Shown here: positions 9,320 to 19,685 of the stretch, piece by piece
Position numbering within the stretch: position 1 is the stretch's first letter
Layout of the letters: every line of letters starts with the position of its first letter
DNA from: Streptomyces sp. RKAG290
GTDB lineage: Bacteria > Actinomycetota > Actinomycetes > Streptomycetales > Streptomycetaceae
Assembly: GCF_023701695.1 (NCBI RefSeq)
Contig: NZ_JAJOZC010000001.1
Span: 2,294,001-2,358,000, forward strand
Length of the DNA: 64,000 bases
Direction: 5' to 3'
The notes under the pieces: model-generated
Told to the model about the DNA's origin: nothing
What the model saw: the letters and a program-made list of their open reading frames with translations, nothing else
The model's database searches: none
Program-made: the position numbers and the translations under genes

Positions 9320-9372
9320 AGGGCACTGGAGTGATTCACCGACACCCCTGACGGTGATCGTTTCAGTGCCCT
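9320..9372 (-). promoter_or_regulatory. Structured leader RNA element upstream of the peptide-binding protein
   Basis: Read on the minus strand, this 53-nt stretch folds as a 9-bp outer stem (AGGGCACTG with CAGTGCCCT), a 4x4 internal loop, an inner stem (GATCACCG with CGGTGAATC, one bulged A) and a 10-nt loop. It ends about 30 nt before the AGGAGG ribosome-binding site of the operon's first gene. It could be a protein- or ligand-responsive leader, or an mRNA-stabilising hairpin. It matches no riboswitch class I know. Confidence 0.45.
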
Positions 9373-9704
9373 GAGTGTGCTCGTGAGTCGGCACTCCCCA
9401 CAGTGCGTGACCCATTGACCCGAGCTCAATGGAGCCAACTATTAAGTACGACTGGGCCGTAAACCACACTTAAAGGGTCTCGGTTTGACAACATCCGTCA
9501 CTCGTGTGGATCAAAATCCGGACAAAGCGATCCCAGACAGACACTCCCGAAACGGACTGTTAACACATGTTCCGGAGAGCGACGCCCGATATCCGGACAC
9601 TTTGTTCCCAAAATCGGGTTGACCTCCGAGCCCCCGAAGCACCCCTCGCGTAACACGACTTGACCCGCGTCGACCCCTGGCCGCCCTGTCCGGGAGCAGG
9701 ACGG
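9373..9704. other. Intergenic region with relatively AT-rich patch (promoter of the peptide operon)
   Basis: About 330 nt with no plausible gene. The part near 9435-9530 is clearly richer in A/T than its surroundings and is the likely promoter region of the minus-strand peptide-importer operon. I could not assign convincing -35 and -10 hexamers. The sequence ATCCGGACA occurs twice here. Confidence 0.4.
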
Positions 9705-9747
9705 CCAAGGGCCCGGTACCGCACGGTGTGCGGTACCGGGCCCTTGG
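9705..9747 (-). terminator. Terminator of typA
   Basis: A perfect 20-bp stem (9705-9724 with 9728-9747; arm begins CCAAGGGCCCGGTACC) and a 3-nt loop, 16 nt beyond the typA stop codon on the minus strand. Confidence 0.85.
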
Positions 9748-9762
9748 CGGACGGGCGGAGGG

Positions 9763-11634
<1,872 letters not shown>

Positions 11635-11771
11635 GGGTGGCTTGCGCTTCTCTCGGATCGGGGATTCAGGCGTCTTAGTCGGTCTTGAGTCCTCGTACGC
11701 CCGCCGGGCGGACGCGCCACGGCTAGTCCCATGGTACGGGCCCGACGGGTCGGGGGCTTCCCGGGCAGCTT

Positions 11772-12467
11772 TTACCGGCCGCAGGACAGCCGCTCGGCCT
11801 CATGTGCGGGGGCCAGGGTGTCCTTGGTCAGAGGCTCATCACAGTTGAGCGTCCCCTCGCCGTCCGTGATCCATGTCGATACATGCCCGGTGGTCGGTTC
11901 CCGGTCCTCACCGCTTCCGCAGGAGTACCGGAAATCCGTCTCGACCAGCTTGACGAAGCTGTAACTCACCAGGCGGGCGGCCAGTCCGCTGAACTCTCCG
12001 CCGCCCTCGGCGAGAGGCGCGTACGCCCCCGGCTCCCCCAGCCCCGACCCTCCCTGCGGGTCGTCCCCCTTCTCCGCGAAGCCGAGGTGCACGCTCAGCG
12101 CGAAGAGCACGGCCTGCGAGTCCAGCCTCGGGCCGTCGGACGTCAGGGACCCCTGGTCCGTGCGCAGCCGCCGCATCGGCTCGGTCATCTTGGTGGGCTT
12201 GGCTGTGACGCGCTGCACATCGGTGACCCCGTTCAGCACGGAGTACTTCTGCATGTTGAACCAGGTGTACGTGCCGCCCTTGCACGCCCGCTCCTCTGGG
12301 GCGGCAACCTGCTCCGCGCCGGTTTCCGAGGCCGTACGCGAACCGGCCGTCTTCGGTTTACCGCTCGTGCCCGGGTCGTCCGGCGTCGAGCTGCAGCCGC
12401 TCGCGCCCGCGAGGAGCCCCGCTACCAGCACGCCGGCCGCGCAGGTGAAAGCCCGCGTCCGCTCCAT
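11772..12467 (-). CDS. Putative lipoprotein of unknown function
   Basis: The 231-residue protein starts with a lipoprotein signal (lipobox LAGASGC, Cys near 26) and a Ser/Thr/Gly linker. The mature part has a few Cys (ERACKGGTY, RYSCGSGED, TLNCDEP, LSCGR) that could pair, and no motif I recognise. The ATG at 12467 follows a GGGGGCGG site; longer starts would bury the signal peptide. It lies between typA and a large family-5 binding lipoprotein, all on the same strand but with gaps of 137 and about 300 nt, so an operon is unlikely. Function is not assigned. Confidence 0.75.
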   Translation of the reverse strand: MERTRAFTCAAGVLVAGLLAGASGCSSTPDDPGTSGKPKTAGSRTASETGAEQVAAPEERACKGGTYTWFNMQKYSVLNGVTDVQRVTAKPTKMTEPMRRLRTDQGSLTSDGPRLDSQAVLFALSVHLGFAEKGDDPQGGSGLGEPGAYAPLAEGGGEFSGLAARLVSYSFVKLVETDFRYSCGSGEDREPTTGHVSTWITDGEGTLNCDEPLTKDTLAPAHEAERLSCGR

Positions 12468-12694
12468 GTTTCCGCCCCCGTGATCAGTTCTTCCGGCGGA
12501 ATTCACCGGTGGTCATGACCACGGTCCCCCGGGCGGAGGGCACGGACACGGGACTTGAGCAACCTCAGAGGTGGGGCTCCGAAGCTGCGGCGCCGAGTTG
12601 GGGCTCGGCGGACGGCCTCCGTTCACTGCGTCGGCGAGGTGGGGCTCGCAGACCTGGAGGCAGAGCGGCTACCCGGGTCAACAGGTGCGCACAA

Positions 12695-12724
12695 CCTTGC
12701 CCGCCGACTGGTCGGCGGGCAAGG
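12695..12724 (-). terminator. Terminator of the solitary binding-protein gene
   Basis: A 14-bp perfect stem (12695-12708 with 12711-12724; CCTTGCCCGCCGAC) with a 2-nt centre, 41 nt past the minus-strand stop at 12766. The rest of the 12468-12765 gap holds short GGGGCTC repeats and no gene. Confidence 0.7.
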
Positions 12725-12765
12725 GAATTGAGCCAAGTCTGAGCTTTCGAGCCCGCTCTGACCTG

Positions 12766-15162
12766 CTACTTCTTCTTATTGGCCGGGGCGCCGGCGCTCT
12801 GCGACGTCTTGAAACCGATGTCCTGGTAGTGGGGCACCCCGAAGCCGAAGGCGCCGACGTTCACGAGCTTCTTGTCCGTCGCGACCAGTTGCGGGCGCTG
12901 GTAGAGCGGAATCGATCCTGCAGCGGCCCAGATCCGGGCGTCCGCCTGCTTCATCAGGTCCCTGGCCGAGCCCTCGTCGAGCTCGGAGACCGCCTGGTCG
13001 AAGAGCTGGTCGATGTGGTCGGTGCCCACGCGGGTGTAGTTCTGCTCGACGAGCAGCGATCCGTCGGTCGCGGGTACCGGCTTGGCGAAGATCGGACGGT
13101 CGTCCGTGGCCGGGTAGGCGGTGGCGGGCCAGGAGTACAGCGCCAGGTCGTAGTCACCGGACGCGACGTGGTCCCGGAAGTAGCTCTCGTCGGAGACCTT
13201 GGTGATCTCGGTCCGGATCCCGATCGTGTCGAGCATCGAGGCGATCTTGTCCCCGACGCTGCGCAGCGACTCGGAGCCCGGGCCGGACGGCAGGACGAAC
13301 CGCAGGCTCAGCGGCTTGCCGTTCTTGCCGAGCGGGCCACGGGCGGTGTCGGGGGCCTGGGCGGGGGCCGCGGTGCCGACCGGGGCGTAGGCGCCGGCGG
13401 CGCCGCCCGGCTGCCGGTCCTGGGCGGTGACCCGGGCCGGGGCGTCCTCGGAGGTGCCGGTCTCGCCCAGGTGTCCGGCCTGGCGCAGCAGGGCGGCGCT
13501 CTGCACGGCGGCGGCGGGGGCGGGGGCGATGACGCGGGTGGCGGTGCCTTCGGTCTCGCCGGGCTTGTCGTCGTCGCCGACGATGTAGAGGCCGTCGTCG
13601 GCGGAGGGCTCGCGGCGGGCGGCGCGGTCGGTCTTGCCGTCGTCCTTGGCGCCCTCGGCGTCCTTGTTCTTCTCCTTGTTCTTCTCCTCGGAGCTCTCCG
13701 CGGACTTCTCGTTCTTCTCCGCGTCCTCCTTCTTCTGCGCGCTGTCCTTCTTCTCGCCCTCGCTGCCGGCCTTGGTGCCATCCGTCTTCTTGAGGGCGCC
13801 CTCCCGCGTCCAGCCCGCGTCGGCCAGCAGCGCCTGGGCCTCCTTGGTGTCCTGGCCGCCGAGTGCGCCACTGTTGTCCTTGTACGCGGGCTGTCCGGCC
13901 AGGGCCAGGTGGCTGCCGAGCGGGGCCGCGGGCAGACCGAGCGGCTTGAGTACGGTGTCGACGAGCTCCTGGCGGTCCAGCGCGCGGGCCACCGCCCGCC
14001 GTACCCGGTCATCGGCGAGCGGCCCGGTCTCACCGTTCAGGGCGAGCTGGGTGTAGGCGGGCTCCAGGGACTTGCGCACCACGTAGCCGCGCAGATCGTT
14101 CTGCTCGGTGGCGTACGCCTCGGCGGCCCGTGCCTTCTCGTCCCTGGACTCCTGCGCCTCTTCGGCCGCGTCCTCGTCGGAGCCGTGCGCCAGCGCCCAG
14201 GACCGCAGCGCCTGGGCCGGGGTGATCTCCGACCCGGGGCCGTGGGCGGGCGGCGCCCCGCTGTTGCCGTTGTCCCGGGCGGCCTGGGCGATGCGGTGGG
14301 CCGTCGCCGCGTCGATGTCCGCGACGTCGACCTTGCCCTCGGTCAGCGCCTCGGTGCGGTCCTGCGGCTTGACCGCCTTGAAGACCAGCGAGTCGAGCTT
14401 GGCGGGGCTGCCCCACCAGCGCGGGTTGCGGGCCAGCGAGACGGAACCCGACTCCTTGTCGACGCTGCGCAGCCGGAACGGTCCTGCGGTCGCCTTGAGC
14501 GTGGACCGCGCGCCGTCGTTGAAGGCGTCCGGGGAGCCCGTCACCTGCTTCGGGTACAGCGGGGAGAAGAGGGAGCGCCAGTCCGCGTACGGCTTGGCGA
14601 AGGTGACCTTGACCTCCAGGTCGTCCGCGCCGCGCTCGATCTTCTCGATGCGCTCGTACCCGGCGTTGCGGGCGGTCCAGAACGCGGAGTCCTTGCCGCT
14701 CAGCGCCCGCCACTGGGCGACGAAGTCCGGCGCCCCGATCTCCCGGCCGTCGCTCCACACCGCCTGCTGGTTGAGCCGGTAGAGCACCACCTGCCGGGGC
14801 TCGTGCTCGACCACCTTCGCGGACTCCAGGTAGTCCGGGTTCAGCTGCGGCCGGCCCTTGGCATCCAGCGGGAAGAGGGTCGGCAGCAGCGCGCCGGTGA
14901 TCCGGGTGGTGGCGCTGTCGGCGTCCGCCTGGAAGGCGTTGAGGGTGGCGGGCATCGAGTCGATCGCCCAGTTGACCGTGCCGCCCTCCGCGATCCGGGC
15001 CCGCGCAGCGGGTGAGACGTCCTGCGGGACGAGGGCGGTGGTGGCCTCCTCGTGGCCCGAGCTGCAGCCGGCCAGTACGGGGAGCGTGAGCACACCCGTG
15101 GTGAGGAGCGCGAGCGAGCGGCGCTTTCGGGCTGTCCCGCGCGGGACGCCGACGTGGGACAT
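12766..15162 (-). CDS. Large solitary SBP family-5 lipoprotein
   Basis: The 798-residue lipoprotein has lipobox VLAGC (Cys 32) after a charged n-region. Family-5 substrate-binding sequence occupies about residues 55-430 and 590-780, separated by a highly charged Lys/Glu/Asp/Ser-rich insert at about 455-520 and an Ala/Pro-rich stretch. Ordinary family-5 proteins have 500-560 residues, so the insert is unusual, although I recall similarly long forms in streptomycetes. GGAGG sits 8 nt before the ATG at 15162. No permease or ATPase is adjacent, so it may serve a transporter encoded elsewhere or act as a receptor. Confidence 0.85.
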   Translation of the reverse strand: MSHVGVPRGTARKRRSLALLTTGVLTLPVLAGCSSGHEEATTALVPQDVSPAARARIAEGGTVNWAIDSMPATLNAFQADADSATTRITGALLPTLFPLDAKGRPQLNPDYLESAKVVEHEPRQVVLYRLNQQAVWSDGREIGAPDFVAQWRALSGKDSAFWTARNAGYERIEKIERGADDLEVKVTFAKPYADWRSLFSPLYPKQVTGSPDAFNDGARSTLKATAGPFRLRSVDKESGSVSLARNPRWWGSPAKLDSLVFKAVKPQDRTEALTEGKVDVADIDAATAHRIAQAARDNGNSGAPPAHGPGSEITPAQALRSWALAHGSDEDAAEEAQESRDEKARAAEAYATEQNDLRGYVVRKSLEPAYTQLALNGETGPLADDRVRRAVARALDRQELVDTVLKPLGLPAAPLGSHLALAGQPAYKDNSGALGGQDTKEAQALLADAGWTREGALKKTDGTKAGSEGEKKDSAQKKEDAEKNEKSAESSEEKNKEKNKDAEGAKDDGKTDRAARREPSADDGLYIVGDDDKPGETEGTATRVIAPAPAAAVQSAALLRQAGHLGETGTSEDAPARVTAQDRQPGGAAGAYAPVGTAAPAQAPDTARGPLGKNGKPLSLRFVLPSGPGSESLRSVGDKIASMLDTIGIRTEITKVSDESYFRDHVASGDYDLALYSWPATAYPATDDRPIFAKPVPATDGSLLVEQNYTRVGTDHIDQLFDQAVSELDEGSARDLMKQADARIWAAAGSIPLYQRPQLVATDKKLVNVGAFGFGVPHYQDIGFKTSQSAGAPANKKK

Positions 15163-15642
15163 GGCTGATACCTCCGGAGACGACCCGGACCACCCGTTCC
15201 CGAATGGGCCGGATTATGCGTGTTTGGTGGCATTTGCAGTTGATCACACTGGTTCCGCCCGTCCACTGAAGGCGCCCACGCGCGAGAGACGGCGCAGACA
15301 CGGCGCAGTCGCCCGCAACCTCACCCGAGCGGCGGAGCCCCGGCACCGGCTGGCGCCGCCGGACGCGGCAGGGAGCAGCCGGGGAGTGCGGCAGGGTGCC
15401 GGGGGCGCGGCAGCGGGCGGCAGGGGGCAACGAAGGTGGCCGGGGTGGCCGAAGCGACCAGTAAGTGGCCGGGGCGGCCCGAAGTGGCCGATGCCGCCGG
15501 AAGTGGCCGGAACCCGCCCCCCAAGGGGGCCGCTCCGCCCCGGTTCGCAAGACGGCTCCGCCCGCTCTCTTCACAAGAGGGGTGTGACGCGCAACACTCG
15601 CATGCGCATGGCCACCCGCGACTGCGGAAGTGAGATCAAGTC
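15163..15642. other. Intergenic region with degenerate AAGTGGCCGG repeats
   Basis: This 480-nt divergent region between the solitary binding-protein gene and the succinate-dehydrogenase cluster must hold both promoters. From about 15434 to 15511 there are four to five imperfect copies of a GGCCGAAGTGGCCGG-type unit. No convincing gene is present. Confidence 0.45.
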
Positions 15643-15891
15643 ATGTCTCTGCAAGACGAATTGACGGCAGTTCAGCACCGTCTCGACGACCTGGTCCGCA
15701 CCGTCGGGCGGCTGGAGCGGAGTCTCGCGCAGCTGCGCGAGGCGGACCCCGCACCGGCCGCGCTCGACCCGGCCGGCCACGCCGCCCCTGTCGACGGCGT
15801 CATCGCGATCACCGAGACGCCGTACGACACCGCTCTCTGGACGGACTCGGACGACGAGGGTCTGGGCGTCCGCGGCAGACACGCCCCCTAG
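15643..15891 (+). CDS. Small coiled-coil protein upstream of succinate dehydrogenase
   Basis: An 82-residue acidic protein. Residues 1-36 form heptad-like helices (LQDELTAVQHRLDDLVRTV, then GRLERSLAQLRE) consistent with a short coiled coil; the C-terminal half is Asp/Ala-rich and probably disordered. GGAAGTGAG lies before the ATG at 15643, and codon use matches neighbouring genes, so I take it as real. It is 177 nt ahead of the sdh operon on the same strand. There is no recognised domain, and a role in complex assembly would be speculation. Confidence 0.65.
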   Translation: MSLQDELTAVQHRLDDLVRTVGRLERSLAQLREADPAPAALDPAGHAAPVDGVIAITETPYDTALWTDSDDEGLGVRGRHAP

Positions 15892-16068
15892 GGACTCTCG
15901 TTCGGGTCATGCCGGGCTCGCGTGCCCTGGCACCGCTGCCTCGCGGCGTTGTCGTCGGTCGCCGACGCTCCGCGTCGACTCCCTCCTCCGCCTTGCGAGG
16001 CACAGCACCGGACCCCGTTCCCTGACCCGACCCGACCTGACCCGAACGAAAGACCCCAGGAGAGTTCC

Positions 16069-16944
16069 TTGGCCACCGGTACGGAAACAGGCACGGATTC
16101 AGGCGGGGCTCCGGGCACGGAGCCACCGCCGCCGGGCAGGGCGGTGGCCGGGCCGGCCGGGGTGCACCACGCCTCGCGGGCCGCCATCGCCGCCCGCCAT
16201 CTGCGGACCGACCGCTGGTGGCTGGCGCCCGCCGTCACGGCGGGCGGCCTCCTCGCCTTCATCGTCTACTCGACCTGGCGGGCGTTCTCGAACGCCGACT
16301 ACTACGCCGCCCCCTATGTCTCGCCGTTCTACTCACCCTGTCTGGCGGACAGCTGCGCCCCCATGCGACACGGTCCGAACTGGGAACTCTTCGGCAGCTG
16401 GTGGGGCCTCTCCCCCGCCCTGCTGATCCTGATCTTCCCGCTCGGCTTCCGGCTGACCTGCTACTACTACCGCAAGGCCTACTACCGGGGTTTCTGGGCC
16501 TCGCCCCCGGCCTGCGCGGTCGCCGAGCCGCACAAGACGTACAGCGGCGAGACGCGCTTCCCGCTGATCATGCAGAACATCCACCGGTACTTCTTCTACG
16601 CCGCGGTGCCGGTCGCCGGCATCCTCACGTACGACACCGTGCTCTCCTTCCGCGACGAGCACTACGCCTGGGGCCACATGGGTCTCGGCTCGCTGATCTT
16701 CCTGGTCAACATCGCCCTGATCTGGGCGTACACCCTGTCCTGCCACTCCTGCCGGCACATCATCGGCGGCCGGCTGCGGCACTTCTCGAAGCACCCCGTG
16801 CGCTACCGGCTGTGGGGCTGGGTGGGGCGGCTCAACGCCCGTCACATGCTGCTCGCCTGGGCCTCGCTGATCAGCGTGGCGCTCGCCGACTTCTACGTGT
16901 ACCTCGTCGCCTCCGGCGCCTTCGACGATCCGAGGTTTTTCTGA
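16069..16944 (+). CDS. Succinate dehydrogenase membrane anchor (cytochrome b-type subunit)
   Basis: The 291-residue membrane anchor of a succinate:quinone oxidoreductase. The N-terminal 40 residues are Gly/Thr/Pro-rich and soluble; about five membrane helices follow (starting LAPAVTAGGLLAFIVYS, then LSPALLILIFPLGFRLTCYYY), with several His near helix ends as candidate haem ligands. The TTG at 16069 follows AGGAGAG with correct spacing; upstream codons in the frame are repetitive non-protein-like sequence. The stop directly abuts the flavoprotein start. The membrane, flavoprotein, Fe-S order matches the Sdh1 enzyme of mycobacteria. Confidence 0.88.
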   Translation: MATGTETGTDSGGAPGTEPPPPGRAVAGPAGVHHASRAAIAARHLRTDRWWLAPAVTAGGLLAFIVYSTWRAFSNADYYAAPYVSPFYSPCLADSCAPMRHGPNWELFGSWWGLSPALLILIFPLGFRLTCYYYRKAYYRGFWASPPACAVAEPHKTYSGETRFPLIMQNIHRYFFYAAVPVAGILTYDTVLSFRDEHYAWGHMGLGSLIFLVNIALIWAYTLSCHSCRHIIGGRLRHFSKHPVRYRLWGWVGRLNARHMLLAWASLISVALADFYVYLVASGAFDDPRFF

Positions 16945-18858
16945 ATGACAGAGCTCGAACGGCAGCAGTGGGACGTCGTCGTGGTGGGTGCCGGAGGCGC
17001 CGGGCTGCGCGCCGCGATCGAGGCACGGGAGCGCGGAGCCCGTACCGCCGTCATCTGCAAATCGCTCTTCGGCAAGGCGCACACGGTCATGGCGGAGGGC
17101 GGTATCGCCGCCTCCATGGGCAATGTGAACTCCGGGGACAACTGGCAGGTGCACTTCCGCGACACCATGCGCGGCGGGAAGTTCCTCAACCAGTGGCGCA
17201 TGGCGGAGCTGCACGCCAAGGAGGCGCCCGACCGGGTCTGGGAGCTGGAGACCTGGGGCGCGCTCTTCGACCGCACCCCCGAGGGGAAGATCTCCCAGCG
17301 CAACTTCGGCGGCCACGAATACCCGCGCCTCGCGCACGTCGGGGACCGCACCGGCCTCGAACTGATCCGCACCCTCCAGCAGAAGATCGTCTCGCTCCAG
17401 CAGGAGGACTACCGGGAGTTCGGTGACTACGAAGCCCGGTTGAAGGTCTTCCAGGAGTGCACCGTCACCCGCGTGCTCAAGGACGGCGAGCGGGTCTCCG
17501 GGACCTTCTGCTACGAGCGCGAGAGCGGCCGGTTCTTCGTGCTGGAGGCGCCCGCGGTCGTCCTGGCCACCGGTGGCATCGGCAAGTCCTTCAAGGTGAC
17601 GTCGAACTCCTGGGAGTACACCGGCGACGGTCACGCACTGGCCCTGCTGGCGGGCGCACCCCTGCTGAACATGGAGTTCGTGCAGTTCCACCCGACCGGC
17701 ATGGTCTGGCCGCCCTCGGTCAAGGGCATCCTCGTCACCGAGTCGGTGCGCGGCGACGGCGGCGTGCTGCGCAACTCCGAGGGCAAGCGGTTCATGTTCG
17801 ACTACGTCCCCGACGTGTTCAAGGAGAAGTACGCGCAGTCGGAGGAGGAGGGCGACCGCTGGTACGAGGACCCGGACAACAACCGCCGCCCGCCCGAGCT
17901 GCTGCCGCGCGACGAGGTCGCCCGGGCCATCAACTCCGAGGTGAAGGCGGGCCGGGGCTCACCGCACGGCGGGGTGTTCCTGGACGTGTCGACCCGGATG
18001 GACGCGGATCGGATCCGGCGCCGGCTGCCGTCGATGTACCACCAGTTCAAGGAGCTGGCGGACGTCGACATCACGGCCGAGGCGATGGAGGTCGGCCCGA
18101 CCTGCCACTACGTGATGGGCGGCATAGCCGTCGACTCCGACACCGCCGCCGCCCTCGACGTGCCGGGTCTCTACGCGGCGGGCGAGGTCGCGGGCGGCAT
18201 GCACGGCTCCAATCGGCTCGGCGGGAACTCCCTCTCCGACCTGCTGGTCTTCGGCCGCCGGGCCGGGCTGCACGCCGCCGGGTACGCCGAGTCCGTCGAG
18301 GCGCTGCCGGTGGTGGACGAGGCCCAGATCGACGCCGCGGCGGCGGAGGCCCTGCGCCCGTTCAGCGCGGAGGAGCTCGCCGAGGGTGCGCCGACGGAGA
18401 ACCCGTACACCCTGCACCAGGAACTCCAGCAGACGATGAACGACCTGGTCGGCATCATCCGGCGCGCGCCCGAGATGGAACAGGCCCTGGAGAGACTGGC
18501 CGGACTGCGGGAGCGGGCCCGCCGGGCCGGGGTCGAGGGCCACCGGCAGTTCAATCCCGGCTGGCACCTCTCGCTGGACCTGCGGAACATGCTGCTGGTC
18601 AGCGAGTGCATCGCCCGGGCTGCGCTGGAGCGCACCGAGAGCCGCGGCGGCCACACCCGCGAGGACTGCCCGGCGATGGAACGCTCCTGGCGCCCGGTCA
18701 ATCTGCTCTGCCGGCCCGCCGACGTGTCCGCGGCGCCGCTGGAGGGCCGGATCGACCTCGTACGCAAGGTGACCGAACCCATCCGTCCGGATCTGCTCTC
18801 CCTCTTCGAGAAGGAGGAGCTGGTCAAGTACCTCGCCGAGGAGGAGCTGTACGAATGA
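16945..18858 (+). CDS. sdhA: Succinate dehydrogenase flavoprotein subunit
   Basis: The 637-residue subunit oxidises succinate to fumarate. The FAD-binding GAGGAGLRAA is near residue 13, and SLFGKAHTVMAEGG places the FAD-linked His at about 46. The active-site region includes QFHPTGMVWP and later GPTCHYVMGGI, followed by HGSNRLGGNSLSDLLVFG. It starts right after the membrane-subunit stop and overlaps the Fe-S gene by 4 nt (ATGA), so the three proteins are co-translated. Confidence 0.97.
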   Translation: MTELERQQWDVVVVGAGGAGLRAAIEARERGARTAVICKSLFGKAHTVMAEGGIAASMGNVNSGDNWQVHFRDTMRGGKFLNQWRMAELHAKEAPDRVWELETWGALFDRTPEGKISQRNFGGHEYPRLAHVGDRTGLELIRTLQQKIVSLQQEDYREFGDYEARLKVFQECTVTRVLKDGERVSGTFCYERESGRFFVLEAPAVVLATGGIGKSFKVTSNSWEYTGDGHALALLAGAPLLNMEFVQFHPTGMVWPPSVKGILVTESVRGDGGVLRNSEGKRFMFDYVPDVFKEKYAQSEEEGDRWYEDPDNNRRPPELLPRDEVARAINSEVKAGRGSPHGGVFLDVSTRMDADRIRRRLPSMYHQFKELADVDITAEAMEVGPTCHYVMGGIAVDSDTAAALDVPGLYAAGEVAGGMHGSNRLGGNSLSDLLVFGRRAGLHAAGYAESVEALPVVDEAQIDAAAAEALRPFSAEELAEGAPTENPYTLHQELQQTMNDLVGIIRRAPEMEQALERLAGLRERARRAGVEGHRQFNPGWHLSLDLRNMLLVSECIARAALERTESRGGHTREDCPAMERSWRPVNLLCRPADVSAAPLEGRIDLVRKVTEPIRPDLLSLFEKEELVKYLAEEELYE

Positions 18859-19628
18859 GCAGCTACAACGCACGGTTCAGGGTGTGGCGCGGGGACACCG
18901 ACGGCGGCGGTCTGGAGGACTTCGCGGTCGAGGTCAACGACGGAGAGGTCGTCCTCGACATCATCCACCGCATCCAGGCCACCCAGGCGGGCGATCTGGC
19001 GGTGCGGTGGAACTGCAAAGCCGGCAAATGCGGTTCGTGCAGCGCGGAGATCAACGGACGGCCGCGGCTGATGTGCATGACGCGCATGTCGGTGTTCAGC
19101 CGCGAGGAGACGATCACCGTCACCCCGCTGCGGGCCTTCCCGGTGGTGCGCGACCTGGTGACGGACGTGTCGTTCAACTACGCCAAGGCACGCGAAGTGC
19201 CCTCCTTCGTCCCTCCGGAGGGGGTGAAGGCGGGCGAGTACCGGATGCAGCAGGTCGATGTGGACCGCTCGCAGGAGTTCCGCAAGTGCATCGAGTGCTT
19301 CCTGTGCCAGGACACCTGCCACGTGGTGCGCGACCACGAGGAGAACAAGGCGGCCTTCGCCGGGCCGCGCTTCCTGATGCGGGTCGCGGAGCTGGACATG
19401 CACCCCCTGGACGCCGCCGCCGAGTCCGGACTCGACCGGAAGGCGACGGCCCAGGAGGAGCACGGACTCGGCTACTGCAACATCACGAAGTGCTGTACGG
19501 AGGTGTGCCCCGAACACATCAAGATCACCGACAACGCGCTGATCCCGCTGAAGGAGCGGGCCGTGGACCGCAAGTACGACCCGCTGGTGTGGCTGGGGAA
19601 CAAGATCCGGCGGCGGGAGTCGTCCTGA
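18855..19628 (+). CDS. sdhB: Succinate dehydrogenase iron-sulfur subunit
   Basis: The 257-residue electron-transfer subunit links the flavin to quinone. The N-terminal ferredoxin domain has CKAGKCGSC with a distal Cys (RPRLMC) for the 2Fe-2S centre. The C-terminal domain has CIECFLCQDTC and CCTEVCPEHI, ligating the 4Fe-4S and 3Fe-4S centres. The start at 18855 overlaps the sdhA stop (ATGA). A hairpin terminator follows the stop. Confidence 0.96.
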   Translation: MSSYNARFRVWRGDTDGGGLEDFAVEVNDGEVVLDIIHRIQATQAGDLAVRWNCKAGKCGSCSAEINGRPRLMCMTRMSVFSREETITVTPLRAFPVVRDLVTDVSFNYAKAREVPSFVPPEGVKAGEYRMQQVDVDRSQEFRKCIECFLCQDTCHVVRDHEENKAAFAGPRFLMRVAELDMHPLDAAAESGLDRKATAQEEHGLGYCNITKCCTEVCPEHIKITDNALIPLKERAVDRKYDPLVWLGNKIRRRESS

Positions 19629-19646
19629 GGCCCCCTGGTCGCGGCG

Positions 19647-19671
19647 TCCCGGCCGTGCACCGGCCGGGACC
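19647..19671. terminator. Terminator of the sdh operon
   Basis: A 10-bp perfect stem (GTCCCGGCCG with CGGCCGGGAC) and 5-nt loop between the convergent sdhB and isochorismatase-fold genes; it can serve both strands. Confidence 0.7.
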
Positions 19672-19685
19672 GCCGCGGCGTGCGG

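Noticed and set aside
7633..9351. 572-codon plus-strand frame opposite the peptide-binding protein
   Set aside because: Val/Leu/Arg/Asp-only composition typical of an antisense shadow.
12571..15015. 814-codon plus-strand frame opposite the large binding protein
   Set aside because: Antisense composition; the minus-strand gene has a signal peptide, lipobox and family motifs.
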